A stretch of 64,000 nucleotides of DNA from Stappia sp. 28M-7 (GTDB lineage Bacteria; Pseudomonadota; Alphaproteobacteria; Rhizobiales; Stappiaceae), in contig NZ_JACMIA010000001.1 in the NCBI RefSeq assembly GCF_014252955.1, positions 1 to 64,000 of the forward strand, read 5' to 3'. This document shows, in pieces, positions 25,776 through 34,603 of this stretch. The stretch's first letter is position 1; every line of letters begins with the position of its first letter. The notes beneath the pieces are model-generated. The model was not told the origin of the DNA. It made no database searches and was given only the letters and a program-made list of their open reading frames with translations. The position numbers were made by a program, and so were the translations under genes.

Positions 25776-28313
25776 TCAGCCCTGCCAGGTCCATCGCATC
25801 CCGGTGCGCGAGGTGCAGGCGCCGCTGCCGCCGCCGCCGAGCGCGGCCATCAACGGGGCCGGAAGCTGGATCGAGAAGTGGCTGACCTCGTGCAGCTCGG
25901 TCTCCGAGACGACGGTCAGTTCCAGGCGCACGTCGACCTGGCCGGTCGGCCCCATCGGCTGGCCGACCAGGGCCGCCTGCCAGGTACCCGGTCCGGTGCG
26001 CGACCAGTCGATCTGCTTTGGCGCCTCGGCCATCAGCGGGCCGGGATGGAACGGATCGGAGAAGGTCATCTCGCGGGTGCCGGAGCGGCGCTCGAACCCG
26101 GCGCCGCGGATCTGCTCGGCGATCATCGCCGGACAGCCCTCCACGGCGGTCTGGCCGACCGTCACCGTCCAGCGGCCGTTGCGCGGCTGGATATCCCCGC
26201 CCCGGCTGGAACCTGTCCCCGCACCTGCGCTTGCACCGGCGCCGGCAGCCGCGCCTGCGCTTGCCGCCGAGGCGGTGCTGCGCGGCACGGCGGAGGGGGC
26301 CGGTGCGGCGCTGGCCGTGGCGATCCGCAGCGAGGAGCGCACCACCTCGAAGGCGCCGAGATAGGCAACGTCCGTGCTGGTCACCCGGCACAGCCCGCCG
26401 GCCGGGGTGTCGGTGCAGGGGCCGCTGGCGGCCATCCACTGGCGCGGGTTCAGCATGATCTGCTGCAGCTCGGTGCCGGCGTTCCGCAACAGGGTGGCGG
26501 AGGGAAGACGGGCCTTCGCCCCTGCGGCGGTCTCGTAGAAGAAAGGTGGCTCGATCTGCCAGCCCTGAGGCAGGATCAGCGCCAGCCCGGTCGCCGGGTC
26601 GTGATAGGCGCAGCCCGACGGGGCCTGGCAGGTCATGCCCTGGCTCTCCTGCGCCAGGGTGCTGCCGCCCGAGGGGCCGGCATCGCCGCGCTGTCCCGGC
26701 GGGTTCTGCTCTGCCTCGCCGCCGCCGACCAGCGGGATGACGAAGTCGTTGGGCTGCCCCGGCACGATCTCGACCACGCCGCGGAACTCGGTCTCGCCCG
26801 GTCCCATTGTCGAGACCTCGTAGCGGCCCGGCTCGAACTCGCCCTCGCCGATCACCATGTCCGTCTGCGGCGCCCAGGCTTCCGGGCTCATGTCGGGATC
26901 GAGCGGCACGGCCGACCAGGACAGCGGCGTCGGCGGGAAGCCGTCCGGCAGGCGGAAGGTGGCGCGCACCATCGGCAGCGCGTCCTGTCCGGGCGCGGCC
27001 TGCGTTGCCGCGAAGGCGCGCTCCGCCAGCTCCGTGCTGGTCGTCAGGTCGGCATCCTCGTAAGGCACCCCGACGCCGAAGGTCCGGGAGAACAGGATCT
27101 CCTTCTGGTTGGCCGACAGGTAGCGCAGCTCGTAAAGGCCGGGTTCGGCCGGAGCCTTCAGGCCCATGCGCCCGTTCTTGCTGAGCGCATAGCCCCAGTC
27201 GCCTTGGTAAGTGCTGGCAGGATCGCCCGGCCGCGCGATGACGATGCGCTGCTGGACCTGGTCCGGACCGCGCCAGGTGAAGGGAAACCGCTTGCCCGGC
27301 TCCACCGAGCCGATGGGGTCGAACCCGTTCGACGCGGCAACCACCTCGACCGGCTGGCGGGCGATGATGCCCTGGCCGGTGACGAAGAGGATCAGGTCGT
27401 AGTCGCCGGGCTCCGCCGGGGCCTGCCTGGTGAACGGGTTATTGCCGGTGTTGCCGCTGCCGCCGATCACACCGAAGGACGGGCTGACATCGGGCTCTGC
27501 CGCACCGCGCCGGGTGAAGCCCGCATAGTCGACGGGCCGCGCCGTGCCCTTGTACGAAATCCGGTAAGTGTGTCCGGCCTCGGCCTTCGGGCCGATGTCG
27601 AAGAACGCCTCCTGAACGGCCGGCTCTGGCTCTGGTTCCGGCATCGGCTCGGCCGCGGCGATCTGGTTGAGCGCGTCGGTGAGCTCGGCGCCGGACTGCG
27701 GGCGCAGCAGCTGCCCGCCGGTCTGGTCGGGCACGCAGGCCAGCGCATCGGCCTCCTGCTCGCTCAGGCCGAAGCCGACCACATGGGCGCGGATCTTGAT
27801 GCCTTCCTGCGCCAGCTGGGCGGCGACCGCGCAAGGATCGGCTTCGCAGGTCTCCAGCCCGTCGGTGACCAGAATGATGTCGGCCTCCTCGGCCGTCGGC
27901 GGGATCTCGCCGGCCGCGATCCGCAGGCTTTCGGAAATCGGCGTCATGCCGCGCGGGTTGATGCGGTTGAGCCGCTGCGACAGGGCGCGGGCGTCCTGGC
28001 TCCCCGGCCGGGCGATGATCTCGATGTCGGAGCAGTCGCCGCGCCGGTTGTGGCCATAGGCGATGACGCCGAGCGGGATGGACGCATCGCGCGTGGCGAA
28101 GAACTGCCCCATCACGTCGCGCGCCACCTCGATCTTGGTGATGCCGCCGTCGAGCTGGCCCCACATCGAGCCGGAGGCATCGAGAATGAGGATGGCCGCC
28201 TTGCCGGATTGCCCGGGTTGCGATGAAGACGATTGGGCGTTCGCTGCCTGCGTGATGGCAAGCGCACCGAGCGTTGCGGCGGCGAGTGCCGCCCGGATGC
28301 CGGACTGTGTCAT
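25776..28313 (-). CDS. Secreted von Willebrand factor A-domain protein
   Basis: An 845-residue exported protein. The signal peptide ends after ANA (residue ~26). A VWA domain follows at ~38-220 with an intact metal site: Asp45, Ser47, Ser49 (DASGS), a Thr/Met loop NPRGMTPISES, and VTDGLET. Several beta-sandwich segments with a repeated APAEPG(D/L)Y motif follow, then an Ala/Ser/Gly-rich linker near residue 700 and a C-terminal domain with paired Cys. GGAGGAAG marks the start at 28313. Such proteins bind ligands at the metal site outside the cytoplasm; the partner is unknown. It follows two other envelope genes on the same strand and ends in a hairpin-rich gap. Confidence 0.88.
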   Translation of the reverse strand: MTQSGIRAALAAATLGALAITQAANAQSSSSQPGQSGKAAILILDASGSMWGQLDGGITKIEVARDVMGQFFATRDASIPLGVIAYGHNRRGDCSDIEIIARPGSQDARALSQRLNRINPRGMTPISESLRIAAGEIPPTAEEADIILVTDGLETCEADPCAVAAQLAQEGIKIRAHVVGFGLSEQEADALACVPDQTGGQLLRPQSGAELTDALNQIAAAEPMPEPEPEPAVQEAFFDIGPKAEAGHTYRISYKGTARPVDYAGFTRRGAAEPDVSPSFGVIGGSGNTGNNPFTRQAPAEPGDYDLILFVTGQGIIARQPVEVVAASNGFDPIGSVEPGKRFPFTWRGPDQVQQRIVIARPGDPASTYQGDWGYALSKNGRMGLKAPAEPGLYELRYLSANQKEILFSRTFGVGVPYEDADLTTSTELAERAFAATQAAPGQDALPMVRATFRLPDGFPPTPLSWSAVPLDPDMSPEAWAPQTDMVIGEGEFEPGRYEVSTMGPGETEFRGVVEIVPGQPNDFVIPLVGGGEAEQNPPGQRGDAGPSGGSTLAQESQGMTCQAPSGCAYHDPATGLALILPQGWQIEPPFFYETAAGAKARLPSATLLRNAGTELQQIMLNPRQWMAASGPCTDTPAGGLCRVTSTDVAYLGAFEVVRSSLRIATASAAPAPSAVPRSTASAASAGAAAGAGASAGAGTGSSRGGDIQPRNGRWTVTVGQTAVEGCPAMIAEQIRGAGFERRSGTREMTFSDPFHPGPLMAEAPKQIDWSRTGPGTWQAALVGQPMGPTGQVDVRLELTVVSETELHEVSHFSIQLPAPLMAALGGGGSGACTSRTGMRWTWQG

Positions 28314-28336
28314 GATCTTCCTCCTCATGGGGCCGC

Positions 28337-29023
28337 TCAGTCGCGGGCGAGCCTCAGGGCCGGACGCAGCACGTTCTCGGCGCGCGGGATGGCGATGCGG
28401 GCCGAAAAGGGTACGGCCTCGTCGGTGGGCAGCTGCCGATAGCTGCCCTCGACGGTGACCGATCCGTCGACGAGAAGCCCGTCGCGCAGGTCGAAGGAGA
28501 CAGAGCCGCCGTCCACCGTGCCGGTGGCCAGGGTGACGGGCACGTCCGCATCGTTGCGCTGCACCAGCTTGAAGACGCCGAGGAAGGCGCCGTCGGGCGC
28601 ACCGGCCATCCCCGCCTCGCCGACGATGGCGCCGGATGTGGCGTCGCTGTCGCCGAGGCGGACCAGCACCATGCACAGCATGGTCAGGGCCGGCGCGTCG
28701 TCGAACACCATGCCCTGGACGCCGACGACGAGGCCGCCGCCTGCATCCGTGCCGTAGAGCCCGCCGCCCGCAAAGCCGGCAGCGAGCCCGCCGGAAATCT
28801 CGCCCCTGGTGACCGGAGCGTCCGGCTTGGTCTCCACAAAGGTGCGGAACTGCGAGATGTCGAAGCCGGGCGGCGGCATTTCGCAGGCAGCCGGCCCGAG
28901 CGTGTCGAACACGAAGTCGGCTTGCGGTGCGACCTGGGGGGCGGGCTGTGCCTGGGCGGCGGTCGCCGCAAGCAGGGCGAGGGCTGCGATGCCGCCGCAG
29001 GCAAGACGTGATCTGGAAATCAT
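28337..29023 (-). CDS. Secreted protein of unknown function
   Basis: A 228-residue protein with a clear signal peptide (cut near residue 26, AQAQ). The mature part is one domain rich in Gly, Asp and Val, with Cys pairs near residues 47 and 115. No family is recognised. It lies 23 bases upstream of the VWA gene on the same strand and is probably co-transcribed, so the two exported proteins may act together. GAAGGA precedes the ATG at 29023. Confidence 0.75.
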   Translation of the reverse strand: MISRSRLACGGIAALALLAATAAQAQPAPQVAPQADFVFDTLGPAACEMPPPGFDISQFRTFVETKPDAPVTRGEISGGLAAGFAGGGLYGTDAGGGLVVGVQGMVFDDAPALTMLCMVLVRLGDSDATSGAIVGEAGMAGAPDGAFLGVFKLVQRNDADVPVTLATGTVDGGSVSFDLRDGLLVDGSVTVEGSYRQLPTDEAVPFSARIAIPRAENVLRPALRLARD

Positions 29024-29063
29024 TTCATGGATCCTTCGGGTGGGATGGTGCGCCCCCGTTTGC

Positions 29064-29131
29064 GGTCCGGTTCCGACAGTTGCGTCCCTGCTTTGCCAAC
29101 CTAAAAGGCAAATGCCGGCTCCAACCGGACC
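29064..29131 (-). repeat. Nested inverted repeats between two VWA-cluster genes
   Basis: Outer arms GGTCCGGTT (29064-29072) and AACCGGACC (29123-29131) are perfect partners. Inside them TTTGCC (29092-29097) pairs with GGCAAA (29107-29112). The structure fills the gap between the membrane-protein stop (29164) and the next start (29023). It may end or pause transcription after the membrane gene, or regulate the downstream pair. Confidence 0.5.
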
Positions 29132-29163
29132 AAAGCGATGTTCGTATGCGGTAGCTGCCGCGC

Positions 29164-30162
29164 TCAGGCCTGCGGCTGTGCCGGTCCCGGCTCGGCGGGC
29201 GGGGTGGAGGACGGTGCCGGCGACCACAACCCGCTCTTCTGCTTGATGGCGTCGAACTTCTTCGACACCTGCGACAGCTTGGCGTCCCAGGCGGGATCGG
29301 GCGTCTGGCCGGCGGTGACCTTGAAGAAGACCTGCATCATGCAGGCGATGGCGAAGGGCTCGATCAGGGCGGCCTTGACCGCCCAGGCGAAGATCAGCGC
29401 GAAGACGATGCCGCCCGCCGACCACGCGCCGGGGATCAGGTAGACGACCGCCGCGGCCGGGGCGAGCATGACCAGGAACACCAGGAACGACAGGCCGTAG
29501 ACGATGAAGGTGAGCACGGCGGCGTTCTTCATCATCCGCCCGGCATTCTGGCCGTAGAGGACCAGGGCGGTGCGGGCGGAGGCCCAGGGATTGTCGCTGC
29601 GGGTGCGGATCGCATGGGCCAGGATCACCTCGTCGACGAGGCCGATGGCGATGCGCAGGAAGGCGCGCACGAGCCCCATGATCTGCTGGACGCCGGGAAT
29701 GGGCAGGAAGGAGGCGATGCCCTGGATCAGCCCGGTCACGGCGGCGAGCACGCCCTTGACCAGCTGGTCGATGGCGAAAAGCACGCTCGCCTCGGCGAAG
29801 CGGGCGGTCACCACCTGCCGGGCATGGGCGATCTGGCCCTGGCCGTCCGGCATCTGCTTGCCGTCGATGAGCTCGACCAGAACGGCGATGTGCCCGGCCT
29901 TGACCACATAGAGAATGTATTCGCGCAGGAGATAGAGGATGCCGGCCGTCAGGCCGAACCCGGCGACGCCGCCCCACAGGGTCGAGCTGGCGCGGAACTC
30001 CTCGTCACCGAAGCCGCCGATGCCCCAGCCGATGCCGGCGCCCGTGCCGGTGACGATGACATAGGCGCAGGCGATGCCGAAATAGACCACCATCCGCAAG
30101 ACGATGAAGGGCGCGGTCTTCGCCATCAGGCCGAGCGACCGGCCAATACTGAAATCCCACAT
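29164..30162 (-). CDS. Multi-pass inner-membrane protein, function unknown
   Basis: A 332-residue membrane protein with about six hydrophobic segments. Residues ~95-115 are a soluble loop (VELIDGKQMPDGQGQIAHARQVV), and the C-terminal 40 residues are a soluble Pro-rich tail (PAPSSTPPAEPGPAQPQ). No transporter motif is recognised. It is upstream of, and on the same strand as, the secreted 228-residue and VWA proteins, from which it is separated by nested inverted repeats. Joint function in the envelope is inferred from position only. Confidence 0.75.
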   Translation of the reverse strand: MWDFSIGRSLGLMAKTAPFIVLRMVVYFGIACAYVIVTGTGAGIGWGIGGFGDEEFRASSTLWGGVAGFGLTAGILYLLREYILYVVKAGHIAVLVELIDGKQMPDGQGQIAHARQVVTARFAEASVLFAIDQLVKGVLAAVTGLIQGIASFLPIPGVQQIMGLVRAFLRIAIGLVDEVILAHAIRTRSDNPWASARTALVLYGQNAGRMMKNAAVLTFIVYGLSFLVFLVMLAPAAAVVYLIPGAWSAGGIVFALIFAWAVKAALIEPFAIACMMQVFFKVTAGQTPDPAWDAKLSQVSKKFDAIKQKSGLWSPAPSSTPPAEPGPAQPQA

Positions 30163-30312
30163 TCAAGGGTCTCCCGCAGCTGATGTGGTCGTGAATCGCA
30201 GCGCTCGCGTGCCGGGCGCGAAGCGAAGGTAGCCGCTTCGCAGGCCGCGCTCTTGGGGCCGGCGGTAGCGGATGCGGGCCAGGCGGCACAGCACCGGCCG
30301 CCGGCGATGGCC

Positions 30313-31287
30313 TCAATTCGCGGCGAAGGCGGCGGCGAGCGCGGCGGCGCGGACCTCTTTCGGCGTCTGGCCGAAGGCGCGGCGGAAGCTGGCATTGAAC
30401 CAGGACAGGTCGCTGAAGCCGGAGGACAGCGCGATCTCGCTGATGCCGAGCATGCTCTGGGCCGGATCGCACAGGCGCCGATGGGCCAGCAGCAACCGCC
30501 GCTGGGCGACATAGTCGCGAAAGCTCGTTCCTTCGCCGGCAAACAGAGAGCGGATGTAGCGCGGCGAGATGGAATGGCGCGTGGCGATCCACTCGCTGCC
30601 GAGGCGCGGCGAGACGAGGTTCTGCTCGATGTCCGCCTTGATCGCCTTGAGCCGGGCGGCGCGCACGCCGCGCCCCTTGGCGATCTCCTCGGCCTCGCGC
30701 GAGGCGCCCATCGCCATGATCGTCAGGTCGTGGATGTGGCTGGAGCAGGTGGCGACCTCTTCGGCCGGCAGCAGCGCCAGTTCCTCGTGCAGCGAACGGG
30801 CGTAGCGCAGCAGCAGCCGCCATTGCGGCGTCACCGGCTGCACCTCCCGCAGGGCGCCGTTGAGGCTGGTGCCGGCGGAGGCGAGAAAGGCGCGCGGGAT
30901 CGACAGGTAGAAGGCGTCGTTGCGCTCGCCGTGGAACTCGGCCGAGCCCGGCAGCTCGTTGGGGTCGAGATAGACGGAGCCGGGCGTGCACACGACATTG
31001 CTGCCGCCCTGCTGGTACATGGAAAAGCCGCCGGACAGCGGCACATGCACCATGACGTTGTCGCCGGTTTCCGCCGCCAGCGCCTTGGTGCGCACCACGC
31101 CGCAGCGCGAATGCATGGTCTGGCCGGTCATCAGGCCGGGCAGCAGGCCGATGGTCGTGTGCGAGTGGAAGGCGGTGTCGTCGGTCGGGGTGATCTGGAG
31201 CCGGCACATGGAGGCAACGGCGTCCTGGAAGGCTGCCACCCTGACATCCGGATCGAAATCGCTGGCGGAGAGGGTGAGGACCGACAT
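30313..31287 (-). CDS. AraC-family transcriptional regulator
   Basis: A 324-residue regulator with a cupin-like N-terminal effector domain (GLLPGLMTGQTMHSR ... VHVPLSGGFSMYQQGG) and the two-HTH AraC domain in the last ~100 residues (SPRYIRSLFAGEGTSF and SSGFSDLSWFNASFRRAFG). It closely parallels the AraC protein at 2831-3817 in domain plan. Neighbours on the same strand are the VWA cluster downstream and the TRAP operon upstream. A terminator separates it from the TRAP genes, so it is probably its own transcription unit. Target genes are not evident. Confidence 0.9.
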   Translation of the reverse strand: MSVLTLSASDFDPDVRVAAFQDAVASMCRLQITPTDDTAFHSHTTIGLLPGLMTGQTMHSRCGVVRTKALAAETGDNVMVHVPLSGGFSMYQQGGSNVVCTPGSVYLDPNELPGSAEFHGERNDAFYLSIPRAFLASAGTSLNGALREVQPVTPQWRLLLRYARSLHEELALLPAEEVATCSSHIHDLTIMAMGASREAEEIAKGRGVRAARLKAIKADIEQNLVSPRLGSEWIATRHSISPRYIRSLFAGEGTSFRDYVAQRRLLLAHRRLCDPAQSMLGISEIALSSGFSDLSWFNASFRRAFGQTPKEVRAAALAAAFAAN

Positions 31288-31362
31288 GCTCTACCAATAG
31301 GTGTGCCCGACCGCCCTGTCCAGCGTCTGGCTTCCGTAGGGGAGCGTGACGGCGGGGCTGCG

Positions 31363-31400
31363 AAAAAAAGGCAGGCACCCGCGATCTGCAGGCGCCTGCC
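31363..31400 (-). terminator. Intrinsic terminator of the TRAP operon
   Basis: On the minus strand GGCAGGCGCC pairs with GGTGCCTGCC and is followed directly by seven T. It lies about 50 bases after the stop codon of the large TRAP permease gene. Confidence 0.85.
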
Positions 31401-31446
31401 AGTCCGAGGGAGGCGGCGGGAGGACAGGTGGGAGGCTGCCGCGCCC

Positions 31447-32748
31447 TCAGTTCATCAGCCGGGGCAGCCAGAGCACGATGTCCGGCCACAGGGTGATCAG
31501 CGTCAGCAGCCCCATCAGCAGCAGGAAGAACGGGAAGGTCGCCTTCGCCACGGTGAGGATGTTGGCGCCCGTCACGCTCTGCATCACGAACAGGTTGAAG
31601 CCGACCGGCGGGGTGATCTGCGCCGCCTCGATCAGGATCGTGATGAAGATGCCGAACCAGATCAGATCGACGCCCGCCGTCTGCACCATCGGCAGCATCA
31701 CCGAGGAGGTGAGCACGATGATCGAGATCCCTTCCAGGAAGCAGCCGAGGACGAGGATCAGCAGGCCGAGCACCGCCAGCAGCGCGTAGGGCGACAGGTT
31801 CAGCGCATCGACCCAGCCGGCGAGCTGGCGCGGCAGGTCGACGAAGGCGACGGCGATGGACAGGCATGCGGCGCAGGCGATGATGAAGGAGATCATGCAG
31901 GACGTGCGCACGGCCGCCATGACGCCGTCCATGAAGGTGGCCCGTGTCAAGGTGCCGCTCAGCGCTGACAGGGCGAGGGCGCCGATCACGCCGATCACCG
32001 CCGCTTCCGTCGGGGTGGCAAAACCGCCGTAGATCGAGCCGATCACCAGCGCGATGAGGCCGACGGCAGGGGCCAGGTTGCGCAGGCCCGCCAGCTTGGC
32101 GCGCCAGCTCGGCGCGGTCTCCGGCTCCGGCATCTTGTCGCGGTTGATGAGGCTCCAGATCGCCGTGTAGCCCATGAACAGGGCGATCAGCAGCAGGCCG
32201 GGCACCACCCCGGCGATGAACAGGCGGCCGATCGACTGTTCCGCCGTCACGCCGTAGACGATCATGATGATCGAGGGCGGGATCAGCAGGCCGAGCGTGC
32301 CGGAGCCCGCCAGCGTTCCGATGGTCATGTTGGCGGGATATTCGCGCTTCGACAGTTCGGGAACCGTCATGCGGCCGATGGTGGCGCAGGTGACCGCCGA
32401 GGACCCGGTGATCGCCGCCAGCACGCCGCAGCCCAGGATGTTGACGTGGAGCAGGCCGCCGGGCAGGCGCCCGACCAGCGGGGCCAGCCCGCGGAACATC
32501 CTGACCGACAGGTTCGAGCGGAAGAGGATCTCTCCCATCCACACGAACAGCGGCAGCGAGGTCAGCGCCCAGCCCCAGCTGCTGTCCCAAAGGGTCGAGG
32601 CGATCAGCGAGCCGGTGGGCGCGGAGGTGAACAGCGCCATCATCGCCATGCCGACGGCCAGCAGCGTGACGGAGACCCACACGCCGGCGGCCAGCAGCCC
32701 GAAGATGAGGACCGCCAGGGTGATGGCGGAGACGAAGATCATGTCCAT
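31447..32748 (-). CDS. TRAP transporter large permease (DctM type)
   Basis: A 433-residue membrane subunit with about twelve helices, the ion-coupled channel of a tripartite ATP-independent transporter. The motifs FLGCFLEGISIIVLTSSVMLP-like region near residue 340 and TPPVGFNLFV near the end are typical of DctM. It takes up organic acids or related anions delivered by the DctP-like protein encoded upstream. It begins six bases after the small-permease stop, within a dctPQM-ordered operon. Confidence 0.94.
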   Translation of the reverse strand: MDMIFVSAITLAVLIFGLLAAGVWVSVTLLAVGMAMMALFTSAPTGSLIASTLWDSSWGWALTSLPLFVWMGEILFRSNLSVRMFRGLAPLVGRLPGGLLHVNILGCGVLAAITGSSAVTCATIGRMTVPELSKREYPANMTIGTLAGSGTLGLLIPPSIIMIVYGVTAEQSIGRLFIAGVVPGLLLIALFMGYTAIWSLINRDKMPEPETAPSWRAKLAGLRNLAPAVGLIALVIGSIYGGFATPTEAAVIGVIGALALSALSGTLTRATFMDGVMAAVRTSCMISFIIACAACLSIAVAFVDLPRQLAGWVDALNLSPYALLAVLGLLILVLGCFLEGISIIVLTSSVMLPMVQTAGVDLIWFGIFITILIEAAQITPPVGFNLFVMQSVTGANILTVAKATFPFFLLLMGLLTLITLWPDIVLWLPRLMN

Positions 32749-32754
32749 GATGGC

Positions 32755-33273
32755 CTACTCCGCGTGGCTGTCTTCGGGATGGGTGTCGCTGTCGTAGCTC
32801 GGCACGTTGCCGCGCAGCACCTGCACCAGGTCGTCGAGGATCGCGACGGCGAAGAGCACGACGCCGACCGAAACGCCGGCCTGCGGGATCCAGAAGGGCA
32901 TGGCCAGCAGGCCCGGACTGACATCGTTGTAGCTGTAGGACTGAAAGGTCAGCTCGATGACGTGCCAGGCGAGAAAGCACACCGCGGCGCCGGCGACGAG
33001 GCAGTTGAAGACCTCGAAGACCCGCTTCGGCCCGGCCGGCAGGTGGCTGACCACCAGCGTGATGCGCACATGGGCGCCATGCCGGAACGTGTGCGCCAGA
33101 CCGAAGAAGGTGGCGGCGGCCAGACACAGTCCGGCCGCCTCGGTGGAATCGACGGTGACCGACATGGTGCGGGCCACCACCTGCACGACGATCGTCACGC
33201 CGATGCCGATCAGGAACAAGGCTGCCAGATAGCCGGCCGCCTCATAGAGGCTGTCGAGGACGCGTCGGATCAT
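32755..33273 (-). CDS. TRAP transporter small permease (DctQ type)
   Basis: A 172-residue four-helix membrane protein that scaffolds the large TRAP permease. The middle contains GAHVRITLVVSHLP, a common DctQ signature, and the C-terminus is a short acidic tail (DSDTHPEDSHAE). It sits between the binding-protein and large-permease genes. Confidence 0.92.
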   Translation of the reverse strand: MIRRVLDSLYEAAGYLAALFLIGIGVTIVVQVVARTMSVTVDSTEAAGLCLAAATFFGLAHTFRHGAHVRITLVVSHLPAGPKRVFEVFNCLVAGAAVCFLAWHVIELTFQSYSYNDVSPGLLAMPFWIPQAGVSVGVVLFAVAILDDLVQVLRGNVPSYDSDTHPEDSHAE

Positions 33274-33306
33274 GAGCCGATTCCTCCCTCCTTGGCTGTG
33301 GCCGGA

Positions 33307-34296
33307 TCAGTCGAGCGATGCCTGGTAGGCCTCGTAGACCGCCTTTTCCGCGTCGGAGGCGCGGGTCATCCAGTTGGCGACCATCTCCTTGCCGATCTCG
33401 TCGATGCGGTCGAGCACGTCCTGCGGCGCCTGGTTGATGGTGATGCCGTGCTCCTTGAGGACGTTCTCGCGCTCCTCGCTGGCGGCCTTGGCCAGTTCCC
33501 AGCCGCGTGCGGTCGCCGCCTCGCCTTCTTCCAGGACGATCTTGCGGATGTCATCGGGAAGGGCGCGCAGGGCCCGCTCGTTGACGATCACGGCGTTCTT
33601 GTTGTGCATCGTGCCGGTATAGGTGAACACGTCGAGGTAATCCCAGACCTGCACGTCGGTGCCCGACTGCGCGCTGGTCCAAAGCGCCTCGATCATGCCG
33701 GTGGCGAAGGCCTGCGGCACTTCGGCAAAGGGCAGGATGATGGCCTGGGTGCCGAGCTTCTCGCCCATGACCTGGGTCTGCTGGGAGTAGATGCGCAGCT
33801 TCACGCCGTTCAGGTCGTCGAGCGAGTTGATCGGCTCGGCGGTGAAGAAGCCCTGGCCCGGCCAGGCGACATAGGTGATGACGCGCATGCCGTTGCGGCC
33901 GAACCACTCGTCGTAGAACGGCTTTTGGGCCTCCATCAGCTTCCACGACTTGTCGAAGGTCGGCACGACGCCGGGAATGTTGTCGAGATTGAACATCTCC
34001 TGCTCGTTGCCGTAGACGCCCATGCGGATCTCGCCGATCTGCACCTGGCCCGACTGCACCGCGCGCTTGATGTTGTCGAGCTTGATGAGGCTGTCATGGG
34101 AGCGCAGGTCGATCTTCAGCTCGCCCTTGGTCCTCTCCTCCACCGCCGCGATGAACTGGCGGATGTTCTTGGTGAAAAAGCTGGTTTCCGGATAGCCCGA
34201 GGCCATCGTCCACTGGGTTGCCGCAAGGGCGGGGCCGGCGAGGGCGAGCGTGGCCGAAGCCAGGGCGGCCGCGCGAAGCAGGGACTTCAGGGACAT
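33307..34296 (-). CDS. TRAP transporter substrate-binding protein (DctP type)
   Basis: A 329-residue periplasmic receptor. A signal peptide ends near residue 25 (GPALAATQW). The helical core contains the conserved binding Arg region, VKLRIYSQQTQVMGEKLG at about residue 150, which fixes a carboxylate of the ligand, and Asn/Trp contacts in EALWTSAQSG. The start at 34296 is behind GGAGAAC. First gene of the TRAP operon; the promoter contains two TGTCATATG repeats likely bound by the neighbouring GntR regulator. The ligand is a carboxylate of unknown identity. Confidence 0.94.
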   Translation of the reverse strand: MSLKSLLRAAALASATLALAGPALAATQWTMASGYPETSFFTKNIRQFIAAVEERTKGELKIDLRSHDSLIKLDNIKRAVQSGQVQIGEIRMGVYGNEQEMFNLDNIPGVVPTFDKSWKLMEAQKPFYDEWFGRNGMRVITYVAWPGQGFFTAEPINSLDDLNGVKLRIYSQQTQVMGEKLGTQAIILPFAEVPQAFATGMIEALWTSAQSGTDVQVWDYLDVFTYTGTMHNKNAVIVNERALRALPDDIRKIVLEEGEAATARGWELAKAASEERENVLKEHGITINQAPQDVLDRIDEIGKEMVANWMTRASDAEKAVYEAYQASLD

Positions 34297-34603
34297 TCTT
34301 GTTCTCCGTCTGTTGGGATGATGGGCGCCTGCGGGCACTGCCCGGCGCGTGGGCAATTGGCTTGCCTCTCGCTTTACGTATGCAGACTGTCATATGTTGT
34401 CATATGTGTCAAAACCGTAAAACGCGGTTTTGGCGATTCCTGCGATTTTGTCGATGGATCGGGCGATGGAGCGCAGACGCGCAGCCGGCATCGGCCGGCC
34501 GCAGGCAGCCGGAGGCATCAGGCGCAGGAAAGGGCAGGCGAAACGGTCTTTCCGGGAACGGACGCGCGCTGGCGGGCGCTACCGCCGCGCGCCGGTCCGC
34601 GCG
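34297..34603. other. Intergenic region between TRAP operon and GntR gene
   Basis: About 300 bases without a gene. It holds the TRAP promoter with its operator (34388-34406) and, next to it, a hairpin CAAAACCG/CGGTTTTG (34410-34432) that could end GntR transcription. The remaining ~170 bases, GC-rich, show nothing recognisable. Confidence 0.5.
34388..34406 (-). promoter_or_regulatory. Candidate GntR operator at TRAP promoter
   Basis: TGTCATATG occurs twice ten bases apart, which also creates the dyad ATATG-TTGT-CATAT. The core TATGTTGTCATA (34393-34404) is the exact reverse complement of the core upstream of the hydantoinase genes at 40877-40888. Confidence 0.65.

Noticed and set aside
25878-28226. 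A 782-codon plus-strand frame opposite the VWA gene
   Set aside because: The minus strand has the signal peptide, VWA motif and ribosome site; the plus frame has none.
30005-33127. A 1040-codon open frame on the minus strand
   Set aside because: It runs across the AraC, TRAP DctM and DctQ genes in another frame, is full of Arg/Pro/Ala typical of out-of-frame GC-rich DNA, and ignores real start and stop signals.
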